From Planctomycetota bacterium (GTDB lineage Bacteria; Planctomycetota; Planctomycetia; Planctomycetales; Planctomycetaceae), in NCBI GenBank assembly GCA_029977045.1, contig JAPOLP010000018.1:1-17902 (forward strand): DNA of 17,902 nt. The letters run 5' to 3'. Below are positions 1 through 6,140 of the stretch, piece after piece (within the stretch, counting starts at the first letter, position 1; each line of letters begins with the position of its first letter). Position numbers and translations under genes: made by a program. A model generated the notes under the pieces. It saw only the letters and a list, made by a program, of their open reading frames with translations. It did not search any database and had not been told where the DNA came from.

Positions 1-639
1 AAACGCCGCAAGTTGCCTTCCATCCACGACCACGTCCGAAATCGTTCCAATGGTCGACTTTTCGATCGACGATACTGTTTCGGAAAGAGTTGGGGCCATC
101 ATGGCCTTCATCCTGGCTTTCCCACCAATCATGCTGATGACGTCTGGGTGCGTATAGTCAGCAAACGTGTCAAGGTCACCGTTTGTCAATGCAGCCTGCA
201 TTAGCTCAGAACTCTTTAGAATCGATTCTTTGAGTTCGCTCTGATTTGGGGCCAAGACGTCAACGTCACCATCGCCCCCTGACATGGCTGAGATTCCAGT
301 GCTGCCGTTAAAGTCGAGATTCCCGATCCAGTGAATCAAGCCTCCAATGACAAACACTAAGGCGAAACAGCCTCCGCCGATTATTAACGGAACAGTCGGA
401 AACCCCTTCGACCGTTTGACGGGTCGACGTTTTTGTCGCGTCTTCCGAACCGGGCGGCGGTATTCCTCATAGTCTTCGTTGGAACTGTGCTCAACGGTAA
501 TCGCCTCGCCACAATTGCGGCACTTAATCCTACGGCCAGCGAACTTTTCGGGTGCTGATGCAGACCAGTAACAGTTCTCGCATTCGACCGTGATGCCCAT
601 CGGTGTCTCGCCCTGAGTGTCCTGGATAAACTGCGTCAT
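1..639 (-). CDS. Zinc-ribbon, single-membrane-helix protein (partial, C-terminus off the left edge)
   Basis: An open frame of 213 codons runs from ATG at 639 to the window edge with no stop, so the protein is longer than seen. A TGA lies directly upstream in frame (642-640), so 639 is the first possible ATG; no Shine-Dalgarno (SD) is visible. Residues 20-23 (CENC) and 40-43 (CRNC) form a two-knuckle zinc ribbon. A basic stretch (about 61-78, rich in Arg and Lys) is followed by one hydrophobic helix (about 83-104). The rest (from about 133) is a soluble alpha/beta segment beginning with a helix of the type seen in NTF2/SnoaL-like domains, but that is only a guess. The ribbon-linker-helix layout is frequent in planctomycete membrane proteins of unknown role. 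The orientation suggests a cytoplasmic ribbon and an exported C-terminal domain. It is divergent from the carbonic anhydrase gene. Function unknown. Confidence 0.8.
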   Translation of the reverse strand, partial: MTQFIQDTQGETPMGITVECENCYWSASAPEKFAGRRIKCRNCGEAITVEHSSNEDYEEYRRPVRKTRQKRRPVKRSKGFPTVPLIIGGGCFALVFVIGGLIHWIGNLDFNGSTGISAMSGGDGDVDVLAPNQSELKESILKSSELMQAALTNGDLDTFADYTHPDVISMIGGKARMKAMMAPTLSETVSSIEKSTIGTISDVVVDGRQLAAF

Positions 640-754
640 TCACAGAATGACATGAGTACAGATCATTATCTTTCCAGAGTCGATCCGCAACCACTCACCA
701 CCGGAAGATTGCTGTCACCCGTGCAGCTTCCCCTACAACGTCACGAGTTTCGTC
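640..754. other. Divergent intergenic region
   Basis: 115 bp separate the starts of the zinc-ribbon gene (minus) and the carbonic anhydrase gene (plus), so promoters for both should lie here. I see no convincing -35/-10 pair, no inverted repeat and no Shine-Dalgarno in front of either start. Confidence 0.5.
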
Positions 755-1588
755 ATGCGTGCAGCAACCGCTCTGACAATCGCCTCCCTTACTCTTGTCG
801 GTTGTGGGCAGCAGCCATCGAAAGAGCAGCAACCTACGGTCGCCGTGCAGACGCAACCGCCGAAAGACGCCAGCAGCGAGCACCACTATTTCCACAAGAC
901 GGAGCAGCCTCACAAAGCAGAGTGGGGCTACTCGGGCGATGCCGGGCCGGAGCACTGGGGGGATTTGAGTCCCGACTACGTCCTCGCAAAGACCGGGGAG
1001 CAGCAGTCGCCGATTGATCTGACTGGCTCGACCGCCGGCGATTCCATGCCGCTGCAGTTCGATTATCACGCGTCGCAGATCGACCTGGTATACAACGGGC
1101 ACACGATCGAGGAGATCGAAAACCAGAAGAGCATGCTGCTCATTGACGAACAGGAATTCGCGCTGCAGCAGTTTCATTTTCACTCGCCCAGCGAACACAC
1201 GGTGGACGGGAAGCACTTCGCGATGGAGATGCATCTCGTGCATAAATCTAGCGATGACAAGGTGGCCGTCGTCGCGGTCTTCATCGAGGAAGACGAAGAC
1301 AACGCCGCCTTCGATGCCGTGTGGGATTATCTGCCGACCGAAGCGAATCGAGAGCGAACCCAGCCCACGACGGTCGATGCTGGAACGCTGCTTCCCGAGG
1401 GGCGCAAGCACTTTTCCTACACCGGCTCATTCACGACTCCGCCCTGCACCGAAGACGTCCAGTGGATCGTGATGAAGGAGCCGGTCGCGCTGTCAAAGGA
1501 GCAGATTGCCAGATTCCGAGCGATCATCGACCACAACAACCGCCCCGTTCAGCCACTGAATGGTCGCACGATTTCGCTCTCCGAATAA
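755..1588 (+). CDS. Alpha-class carbonic anhydrase, lipoprotein
   Basis: 277 aa. Catalyses CO2 + H2O to bicarbonate + H+. A short signal peptide ends in a lipobox (LVGC, Cys17), so the enzyme should be lipid-anchored outside the cytoplasmic membrane. Residues 18-50 are a charged linker. The catalytic domain shows the alpha-class hallmarks: three zinc ligands His141 and His143 (QFHFHS) and His160 (EMHLVH), the gatekeeper pair Glu147 and Thr228 (SFTTPPC), and Tyr59 and His116 at the places of human CA II Tyr7 and His64 (the proton shuttle). All key residues are present, so it should be active. Besides the lipid Cys17 the only cysteine is Cys231, so the disulfide found in many exported alpha-CAs cannot form. 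The ATG at 755 is supported by the signal peptide; no SD is visible. It stands alone as a gene, with transposase remnants directly downstream. The exact physiological role is unknown. Confidence 0.95.
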   Translation: MRAATALTIASLTLVGCGQQPSKEQQPTVAVQTQPPKDASSEHHYFHKTEQPHKAEWGYSGDAGPEHWGDLSPDYVLAKTGEQQSPIDLTGSTAGDSMPLQFDYHASQIDLVYNGHTIEEIENQKSMLLIDEQEFALQQFHFHSPSEHTVDGKHFAMEMHLVHKSSDDKVAVVAVFIEEDEDNAAFDAVWDYLPTEANRERTQPTTVDAGTLLPEGRKHFSYTGSFTTPPCTEDVQWIVMKEPVALSKEQIARFRAIIDHNNRPVQPLNGRTISLSE

Positions 1589-1630
1589 TCGCTGGATCGC
1601 AACTCCGTAGGGCCGGTTCCTCGTAGAGAC

Positions 1631-1670
1631 CGGGGACATGGGTGCCAGTCGTTCGGGGAGATGGGTGACA
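1631..1670. repeat. Paired terminal motifs of the IS481 remnant
   Basis: Two near-identical 17-mers, cggggacatgggtgcca (1631-1647) and cggggagatgggtgaca (1654-1670), lie 23 bp apart in direct orientation, just past the transposase stop. They probably mark the surviving transposase-binding end of the element. Confidence 0.5.
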
Positions 1671-2430
1671 CTCTGGGGTTGGTGCTTCAGTCCGTTCGGT
1701 TTCTGCCTGTGATTCTGGAACGTGGGGCGTTGAAGTCAATCAAGCCGATGGGGAAGCGGCGGTAGTAGACCTCGAAGACTTCTGGTTCGTTCGTCGGCGC
1801 CAGACCGATGGTGTCGTTCTGGAAGGCGTCGCTGGTCTTGAACACGCGGCCGGCGAAACAGAACTGGCCGACCGGGTTGGTACGGCGTGTCTCGAACCGC
1901 GATGAGTATTCGTACTCGGGCAGGCTCTCGGGGAAGTTTCGCGGGCTGACCTGGTAGCGGCTGCCAGGGACTTCGAGGTCGGGGGCTTCATGAGGCCGTT
2001 CGTGGTTATACATCGCCCGGAACAGATCGAACTGCCGCTAAGCATCGGGCAGGTCATCGGTGCGTCGCTGCTGCAGGCAGTCCTGCTTGAGCGTGCGGTG
2101 AAAGCGTTCGTCCTTGCCGCGTCCCTGAGGATGGTGCCGGTGGCCGTGAATGATCATCGAGCACCGTCAGCGGATAGCAGTAGGCCTGATTCGTCATGCG
2201 GAACTCGCCCTTGAAGTCGATCTGCCACAGGTCGTTGGGCTCGGTGCGTTCAAACCGCGTGAAGTGCAGCCGGACTTCCGAGGCCTGCGGCGTGATCCGC
2301 CCATGCCGCTGCAGGATCGCCGTGATCGTGCTCGTTGCCGAAACGCCCTCGTGTCCCAGATGCCGCAGCCGGGCGCTAATCTTACGACCGCACCACATCG
2401 GATGCTCATCGCGAACTTGCAGCACCAGCT

Positions 2431-2456
2431 CCTCGACCTCGACCTCGACCTCGACC
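2431..2456. repeat. CCTCGA tandem repeat (about 4.3 copies)
   Basis: Four full 6-bp copies plus two bases, inside the transposase pseudogene. On the minus strand it encodes a Val-Glu run. Six-base units do not alter the frame. Confidence 0.9.
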
Positions 2457-2481
2457 GTTGTCCGTTGTCCGTTGTCCGTTG
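2455..2481. repeat. CCGTTGT tandem repeat (about 3.9 copies)
   Basis: Three full 7-bp copies plus six bases, directly abutting the CCTCGA repeat. A 7-bp unit shifts the frame with each gain or loss. It sits exactly where the IS481 transposase changes frame, so slippage here is the likely cause of that frameshift. Confidence 0.9.
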
Positions 2482-2585
2482 CGGCGAGATCAGCGGACGC
2501 CGCGACTGGTCCGCCAGAGCCCCGACGCCGCCTTCGCGAAACCGTTCCAGCCACTTGTAACCCGTCTCACGCGAGCCCCCGATCT

Positions 2586-2864
2586 GGCAACGCCCGCCGA
2601 ACGTTGCTGCGAGGTCTGGCGAAAATCAACAAGCATTACCAGCTGACGGTGGCCGCTCACAAGCTCGGCCTGCTGATGAGACGCCTGTTCGGCACCGGTA
2701 AACCCCGCCAATTCGCGGCTTTGCGAGCTCTACAGCTTCTCGATTCTGCAGCCGCTGCGGTCCTGAACGTCATCAGCGCGGCACTGGGGGCTCTGACGAA
2801 GCAGCCGCGTCCGAAAACGCGTCACCCTTGCTACAGACGTTACTCCCTCTGCGTCGTCCCATAA
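2586..2864 (+). pseudogene. C-terminal fragment of an IS1182/IS5-type DDE transposase
   Basis: The plus-strand frame from 2586 to the TAA at 2862-2864 encodes about 92 residues: RRTLLRGLAKINKHYQ, then AAHKLGLLMRRLFGTGKPR. This matches in pattern the conserved C-terminal end of IS1182-like transposases (an RG..N..KRY...A..NLGL.MR.LFG.G.PR signature). Everything upstream in the element, including the catalytic core, is missing. The frame stays open upstream only because it happens to lack stops on the strand opposite the IS481 pseudogene. The IS481 N-terminal piece ends at the same point (about 2580-2590), so one element probably inserted into, or recombined with, the other. A family neighbour other than IS1182 is possible. 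Confidence 0.65.
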
Positions 2865-2885
2865 CCCGATTTCTTCAACGAGCTG

Positions 2886-3899
2886 TTAGCCAGGCTCATG
2901 CTGTAAGCCAGCCCCCAATACGTCTGTGTTGATCATCGGTTCCTTGTTGCCTTCCTTGCAGCACGACTTCGCTTCCTTTTCGCAGCACGGCTTGCTTTCC
3001 TTTTCACAGCAGGGCTTTTCTTTGGTAATGCAGCACGATTTCGGCGCCTCGAAAGTCTCCGTCGAGGCTGTCACGGCTGCTGCATGACGAGGAAGAAGGG
3101 CTGTAGTGTATCGCTGGCGTGGGGTATTGCCCGTGATGCGGACGATCGTCTCGGCGACCTTGCCGACTCCCATGCCTACCGGGAGTGCTGCCCAGCGATT
3201 CGTGCGGTCGTTGCCGAAGGTGACGATGGCAGCGTGCTCAGTTTTGTCTGCGTCGATGATCGGATCGAGGTCGTAGACACCGAGTTCACGCCGCAGATGG
3301 TCGACTTCGTCAAACTTTCCGGTCGCATAGATCCATTCGGGTAGCGACGGATCCTCGCTGATGTGATACCGGTCCATGTACTCCTGCAGTTCTTCAGGCG
3401 AGTCAACATCCGGTTCGAGCGTCAGTGAGATGAATCGGAACTCGTCGTTCGGAAACTCGTCAGCGATCGCCTTACGAATCTGCTTCAACGTGACCGTTGT
3501 CCCCGGACAGGAACCGACGCAGCGTGTGTAGAAGAAGACGATGCAGACGGAGTGGTCCTTCACGAGGTCATCGTAGAATTTCAGCTTGCGTCCGTGCTGG
3601 TCGATGAGATCTGTGTTCGGAAAGCGGTCAGAAACACGCGGGCCTTCGACGGTTGGAATCCGATACGTTTCCAGAGTCGCTGCACGTTTCAATGCTTCTT
3701 CGTTGCCGCCAACGCTCGCGATGTATTCATTGGAGTAATTGACCGCTGCGTGATCGAGTGCGTCCTGAGCAACGTCGTTCATCCAGGCGTCTTCACGAGC
3801 CGCTTCCAGGTGCCGCGTCAAAGGCGTACTCACCCCAGCGAAGTATCCGACTGCAGCAAAAGCAGCCACGACGGCAGTAACAGCAATTCCGTGTTTCAT
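2886..3899 (-). CDS. SCO1/SenC-family copper/thiol protein with Cys-Cys repeat tail
   Basis: 337 aa. An N-terminal membrane anchor or signal (about 5-22) places the protein outside the cytoplasmic membrane. The thioredoxin-like SCO domain spans about 92-258, with the copper-binding CxxxC at Cys127/Cys131 (TRCVGSCPG) and the conserved distal His222 (EHAAIV). SCO proteins deliver copper to cytochrome oxidase CuA or act as thiol reductants. The unusual part is the C-terminus: residues 287-318 are four perfect octads, K(S/P)CC plus four mostly charged residues, giving Cys pairs at 289-290, 297-298, 305-306 and 313-314. This tail looks able to bind several soft metal ions, Cu(I) being an obvious candidate. 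The gene lies downstream of the multicopper oxidase on the same strand, 171 bp away, which fits a copper role. ATG at 3899 is chosen because the anchor follows at once; the SD is weak (AAGAGA, 8 nt upstream). No CuA oxidase gene is in view. Confidence 0.9.
   Translation of the reverse strand: MKHGIAVTAVVAAFAAVGYFAGVSTPLTRHLEAAREDAWMNDVAQDALDHAAVNYSNEYIASVGGNEEALKRAATLETYRIPTVEGPRVSDRFPNTDLIDQHGRKLKFYDDLVKDHSVCIVFFYTRCVGSCPGTTVTLKQIRKAIADEFPNDEFRFISLTLEPDVDSPEELQEYMDRYHISEDPSLPEWIYATGKFDEVDHLRRELGVYDLDPIIDADKTEHAAIVTFGNDRTNRWAALPVGMGVGKVAETIVRITGNTPRQRYTTALLPRHAAAVTASTETFEAPKSCCITKEKPCCEKESKPCCEKEAKSCCKEGNKEPMINTDVLGAGLQHEPG
2946..3041 (-). repeat. 24-bp imperfect tandem repeat encoding the CC octapeptides
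   Basis: Four 24-bp units encode the four eight-residue K(S/P)CC blocks of the SCO protein. The Cys-Cys pair is invariant, while the following residues and the third codon positions vary, so the repeat is not a fresh slippage product. Confidence 0.85.
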
Positions 3900-3988
3900 G
3901 GGACTTGTCTCTTGAATCGTTGGCCCGTGTCCGGAACACCTCGACCTTGACGGTCCGGAGCAAGTGAAACTGTTCTGGAAGATGAGGG

Positions 3989-4009
3989 CCGGCTGAATTG
4001 ATCAGCCGG
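3989..4009 (-). terminator. Perfect 8-bp hairpin between multicopper oxidase and SCO genes
   Basis: ccggctga, loop attga, tcagccgg. It is perfect and GC-rich but has no T-run behind it on the minus strand, so it may be a weak or factor-dependent terminator or an mRNA-stabilising hairpin rather than a classical intrinsic terminator. Confidence 0.4.
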
Positions 4010-4015
4010 TGAACG

Positions 4016-4048
4016 AGCCGGCGGAGCGGAGACAACCGCTCGCCGGCT
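4016..4048 (-). terminator. 13-bp hairpin just after the multicopper oxidase stop
   Basis: The arms 4016-4029 and 4036-4048 pair over 13 bp with a single bulged base (4023) and the loop agacaa. It begins 22 nt past the TAA of the multicopper oxidase. There is no T-run downstream on the minus strand. With the 3989-4009 hairpin it makes a tandem stem pair likely to limit read-through into, or separate the message of, the SCO gene. Confidence 0.45.
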
Positions 4049-4070
4049 TTCGTGCAATGCGGTCAGCGGC

Positions 4071-5852
4071 TTACGGGAAGCTCTGCTGGATCGGCTGCGG
4101 AGCGATGGTCGGTTCAATGCGAGGATCGAACACGAACATCATTCGCATGTCTTCATGTGCCAGATTGTGGCAATGGAAGACGAACGGCCCCTTGAAGGTT
4201 CGGAACTTCATCAGAATTTCGATCTCCGTCCCTGCTCCCAGCGTGGCGGTGTCGCTCTTGAAGTGATCTTCCAGAGGTGGAATGCGACCTTCCTGCAGGA
4301 TCTGCTGGTGAGATTCCAGATGGATGTGGATCGGGTGCCACCATCCGCCACCTTCGTTGCGAAGGATCCATCGTTCTGCGGTCCCCAGCGTGGGCGTCGC
4401 GTCAGCACGATGCTCATCAAAGAACTGATGATTGATCTGCCACGCACCTTTACGTCGATGAAACTCAAAGATGCGAGTGAAGGCGACTTCGTCGTCGTGA
4501 ATCTGCGTATGCGGACGCAGCGGTGTCCCAACATCAACTGTTGCACTTCCTGGCTGCGGCGGTCCTTCGACGATGAACTTCATGAGCGGAACGCCAGGAA
4601 TCTCAGTCTTTCGGTCGGCCAGTGTTCCGCTGGGACCGCGTCCGTCGTCCTGCGGAAGAATGTTTTCGAGAAACACTTCGTCAGGAGCATCAGTGAAGTC
4701 GATAACGACATCGGCTCGATTAGCCATTCCCAGCAGCAGAGTGTCCCGCTCGATGGCATTCGGGAACAGCCAGGTATCCTTGCCCAGCCCGATGAATGGC
4801 TGCCCGTTACTGAGCCGTACTTCAAAGACGCGGGCATTTGCTCCGTTGAGGAAGCGGAAGCGGTACTTGCGACGCTCGACTCGGAAGAAGGGCTGAGCCT
4901 TTCCGTTAATAACCATCACGTCGCCGAGGTAGCCATTGTGGTCCAGCGGATCGAAGAAGATCGTTCCGTCGGAGTTGAAGCGGCGGTCCTGCAGCACGAT
5001 TGGAATGTCGTACGGATCGTTGGGCAGAACATTGCGGTTGATCAGGTCGAGTTCGAGATCGTCATACGTCAGGAAGAATCCCGCGAGCCCCATCAGGACG
5101 TTGTGGTCCGTGATGTCCATTCCGTGGTCGTGGTACCACATGGTTGATGGCGCTTCGTTGAAGTCGGGAACGCCGTTCTCCATTGGCAGCGTATTCGTGT
5201 AGTAGTAATCCCGAGCACGGCCAGGCAGCACGTAGAAGTTGGGATAGCCGTCTGAGTGGGCCGGGTTATGCCCGCCATGCAGATGCACTGAGGTTTCAAC
5301 ATCCGCCAGGTCGTTCCAGTGGCGAACGACGCACGGCTGGCCGACACGGGCTTTGAACGTTGGCCCAGGATACAGGCCGTCGTAGCCGTAAACCGGCGTC
5401 TGCACGCCGGGAATGATCTCTGCCAGAGCGTGCTGCATCCGCATTTCGTAGAACGCGGTCGGGTGCGCTTCGTAGTAGTTGAGGTCAGGGCTTTCGGCCA
5501 CTACCCGGTTGAAGTACTCCGGAGCCACACCGTGAAACACATTGCCTACCTGATAAGGCGCCGTTCCGACCGCGATGGGCTGCTTGACCATTGGCACGGG
5601 CATTGGCTGTGTGAACGGCGTGAAATTGAACGGTGTGCCGCCCTCGCCGTCACCGCCTCCACCGTTCCCTTTTCCTTTGCCTTTATTGCCGTTTCCGTTT
5701 CCGCCTTTGGCTGCAGATGCTTTTGAGCTGAAGCCGGCATACAGTCCGGCAGCCAGCGAGCCGGCTCCGGCCTTCAACGCCTGTCGGCGTGAAACAACTG
5801 AGTTGCAGGGAACATTCGATCCGAATGATTTCTGGTTTTTACGCGACGGCAT
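4071..5852 (-). CDS. Multicopper oxidase, CotA/bilirubin-oxidase-like, Tat-exported
   Basis: 593 aa from ATG 5852. That start has a good SD (AGAGGA at 5866-5861) and is followed by a twin-arginine signal, SRRQALK (Arg22-Arg23), with probable cleavage after ASA (47). The frame is open upstream to ATG 6038, but this would bury the signal, so it is rejected. After the signal comes a Gly/Asn/Lys-rich linker (49-72), then three cupredoxin domains. All four copper-ligand motifs are present: HLH (190-192), WYHDH (His241, His243), HPIHIH (506-511) and HCHNLAHEDM (560-569). The type 1 site is His506, Cys561, His566 and axial Met571; the trinuclear cluster uses the HxH histidines. Such enzymes couple one-electron oxidation (phenols, bilirubin-like compounds, Mn(II), Cu(I)) to O2 reduction to water. 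The substrate cannot be read from sequence. Folded, copper-loaded export by Tat fits. The neighbouring SCO gene supports a copper-handling context. Confidence 0.93.
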   Translation of the reverse strand: MPSRKNQKSFGSNVPCNSVVSRRQALKAGAGSLAAGLYAGFSSKASAAKGGNGNGNKGKGKGNGGGGDGEGGTPFNFTPFTQPMPVPMVKQPIAVGTAPYQVGNVFHGVAPEYFNRVVAESPDLNYYEAHPTAFYEMRMQHALAEIIPGVQTPVYGYDGLYPGPTFKARVGQPCVVRHWNDLADVETSVHLHGGHNPAHSDGYPNFYVLPGRARDYYYTNTLPMENGVPDFNEAPSTMWYHDHGMDITDHNVLMGLAGFFLTYDDLELDLINRNVLPNDPYDIPIVLQDRRFNSDGTIFFDPLDHNGYLGDVMVINGKAQPFFRVERRKYRFRFLNGANARVFEVRLSNGQPFIGLGKDTWLFPNAIERDTLLLGMANRADVVIDFTDAPDEVFLENILPQDDGRGPSGTLADRKTEIPGVPLMKFIVEGPPQPGSATVDVGTPLRPHTQIHDDEVAFTRIFEFHRRKGAWQINHQFFDEHRADATPTLGTAERWILRNEGGGWWHPIHIHLESHQQILQEGRIPPLEDHFKSDTATLGAGTEIEILMKFRTFKGPFVFHCHNLAHEDMRMMFVFDPRIEPTIAPQPIQQSFP

Positions 5853-6140
5853 ACAGACTTTCCTCTGGGTCAGGGTGAGCGTCGAATTAGGTATGGAGAA
5901 GCACTCGCAAGTGCATGAGATCGTGAGCCAGTCTTGTTCACGCTTGCCAATACGGCTTCGGCGACATGGGAACTCGATCGGTTCCGTAGCGAGCTGCGGA
6001 TGCACATGCGGATCGCTCAGATCACGCCGCAGGCTCATGTGAGTCGGGCCTGACAGGCGGTTCCGGCTGCGAATTCCGGCGATCCAGAAGCTGGAGCACC
6101 GGAGTGTCGAGTTAATTGATGGAACTCAGCGTTATGGAAC
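5853..6140. other. Leader region between DUF5666-like and multicopper oxidase genes
   Basis: 288 bp without a gene. It holds the SD of the multicopper oxidase at its left end and a small perfect hairpin (gcact-cgca-agtgc, 5901-5914) about 50 nt upstream of that start. A 13-bp direct repeat, atggaactcagcg (6119-6131 and 6134-6146), straddles the right end and overlaps the stop codon of the DUF5666-like gene. A promoter for the oxidase is likely here, but I cannot point to one. Confidence 0.5.
5861..5866 (-). promoter_or_regulatory. Shine-Dalgarno that fixes the multicopper oxidase start
   Basis: AGAGGA on the minus strand, eight bases before ATG 5852. It decides between this start and the upstream in-frame ATG at 6038. 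Confidence 0.75.

Larger units (their letters stand above)
1621..2592 (-). mobile_element. Decayed IS481-family insertion sequence
   Basis: The stretch carries a broken IS481-type transposase (separate entry). Beyond the transposase 3' end it has a terminal region with two related motifs, ggggacatgggtg (1632-1644) and ggggagatgggtg (1655-1667), which resemble the repeated CACCCATGTCCCC-like motifs often found at ends of IS481-family elements (from memory). I find no inverted partner near 2570-2650, so the end upstream of the transposase is missing. No target-site duplication can be defined. Outer limits are approximate. Confidence 0.65.
1687..2592 (-). pseudogene. IS481-family transposase pseudogene (frameshift, internal deletion, nonsense codon)
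   Basis: A DDE transposase assembled from three pieces. Piece 1 (about 2592-2490) encodes the helix-turn-helix end, SRETGYKWLERFREGGVG. The frame then changes inside tandem repeats (2431-2481). Piece 2 (about 2454-2144) encodes HPMWCGRKISARLRHLG, the first catalytic Asp in LWQIDFKGEF, and ends at VLDDHSR. Piece 3, back in the first frame (about 2142-1687), encodes HPQGRGKDERFHRTL with the catalytic Glu, and MYNHERPHEAP near the C-terminus. Between pieces 2 and 3 roughly 60-70 residues expected in the family are absent, including the second catalytic Asp (DNG motif). A TAG at 2040-2038 interrupts piece 3. The product cannot be active. The best intact open stretches are 2554-2054 and 2013-1687. 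Assignment to IS481 rests on the motif order remembered for the family. Confidence 0.88.

Noticed and set aside
695..1411. 238-codon minus-strand open frame
   Set aside because: Shadow of the carbonic anhydrase gene.
2431..2481. CRISPR array
   Set aside because: The units are 6 and 7 bp and contiguous, with no spacers; simple tandem repeats only.
2196..2585. Left part of the plus-strand frame ending at 2864
   Set aside because: It is only the antisense of the IS481 pseudogene. Only the part after about 2586 resembles a transposase.
4155..5147. 330-codon plus-strand open frame
   Set aside because: It lies opposite the multicopper oxidase, whose copper motifs are complete. The translation has no domain pattern or signal.
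5853..6038. N-terminal extension of the multicopper oxidase to ATG 6038
   Set aside because: It would place the Tat signal more than 80 residues inside the protein. ATG 5852 has a good SD and puts the twin-Arg motif at residue 22.
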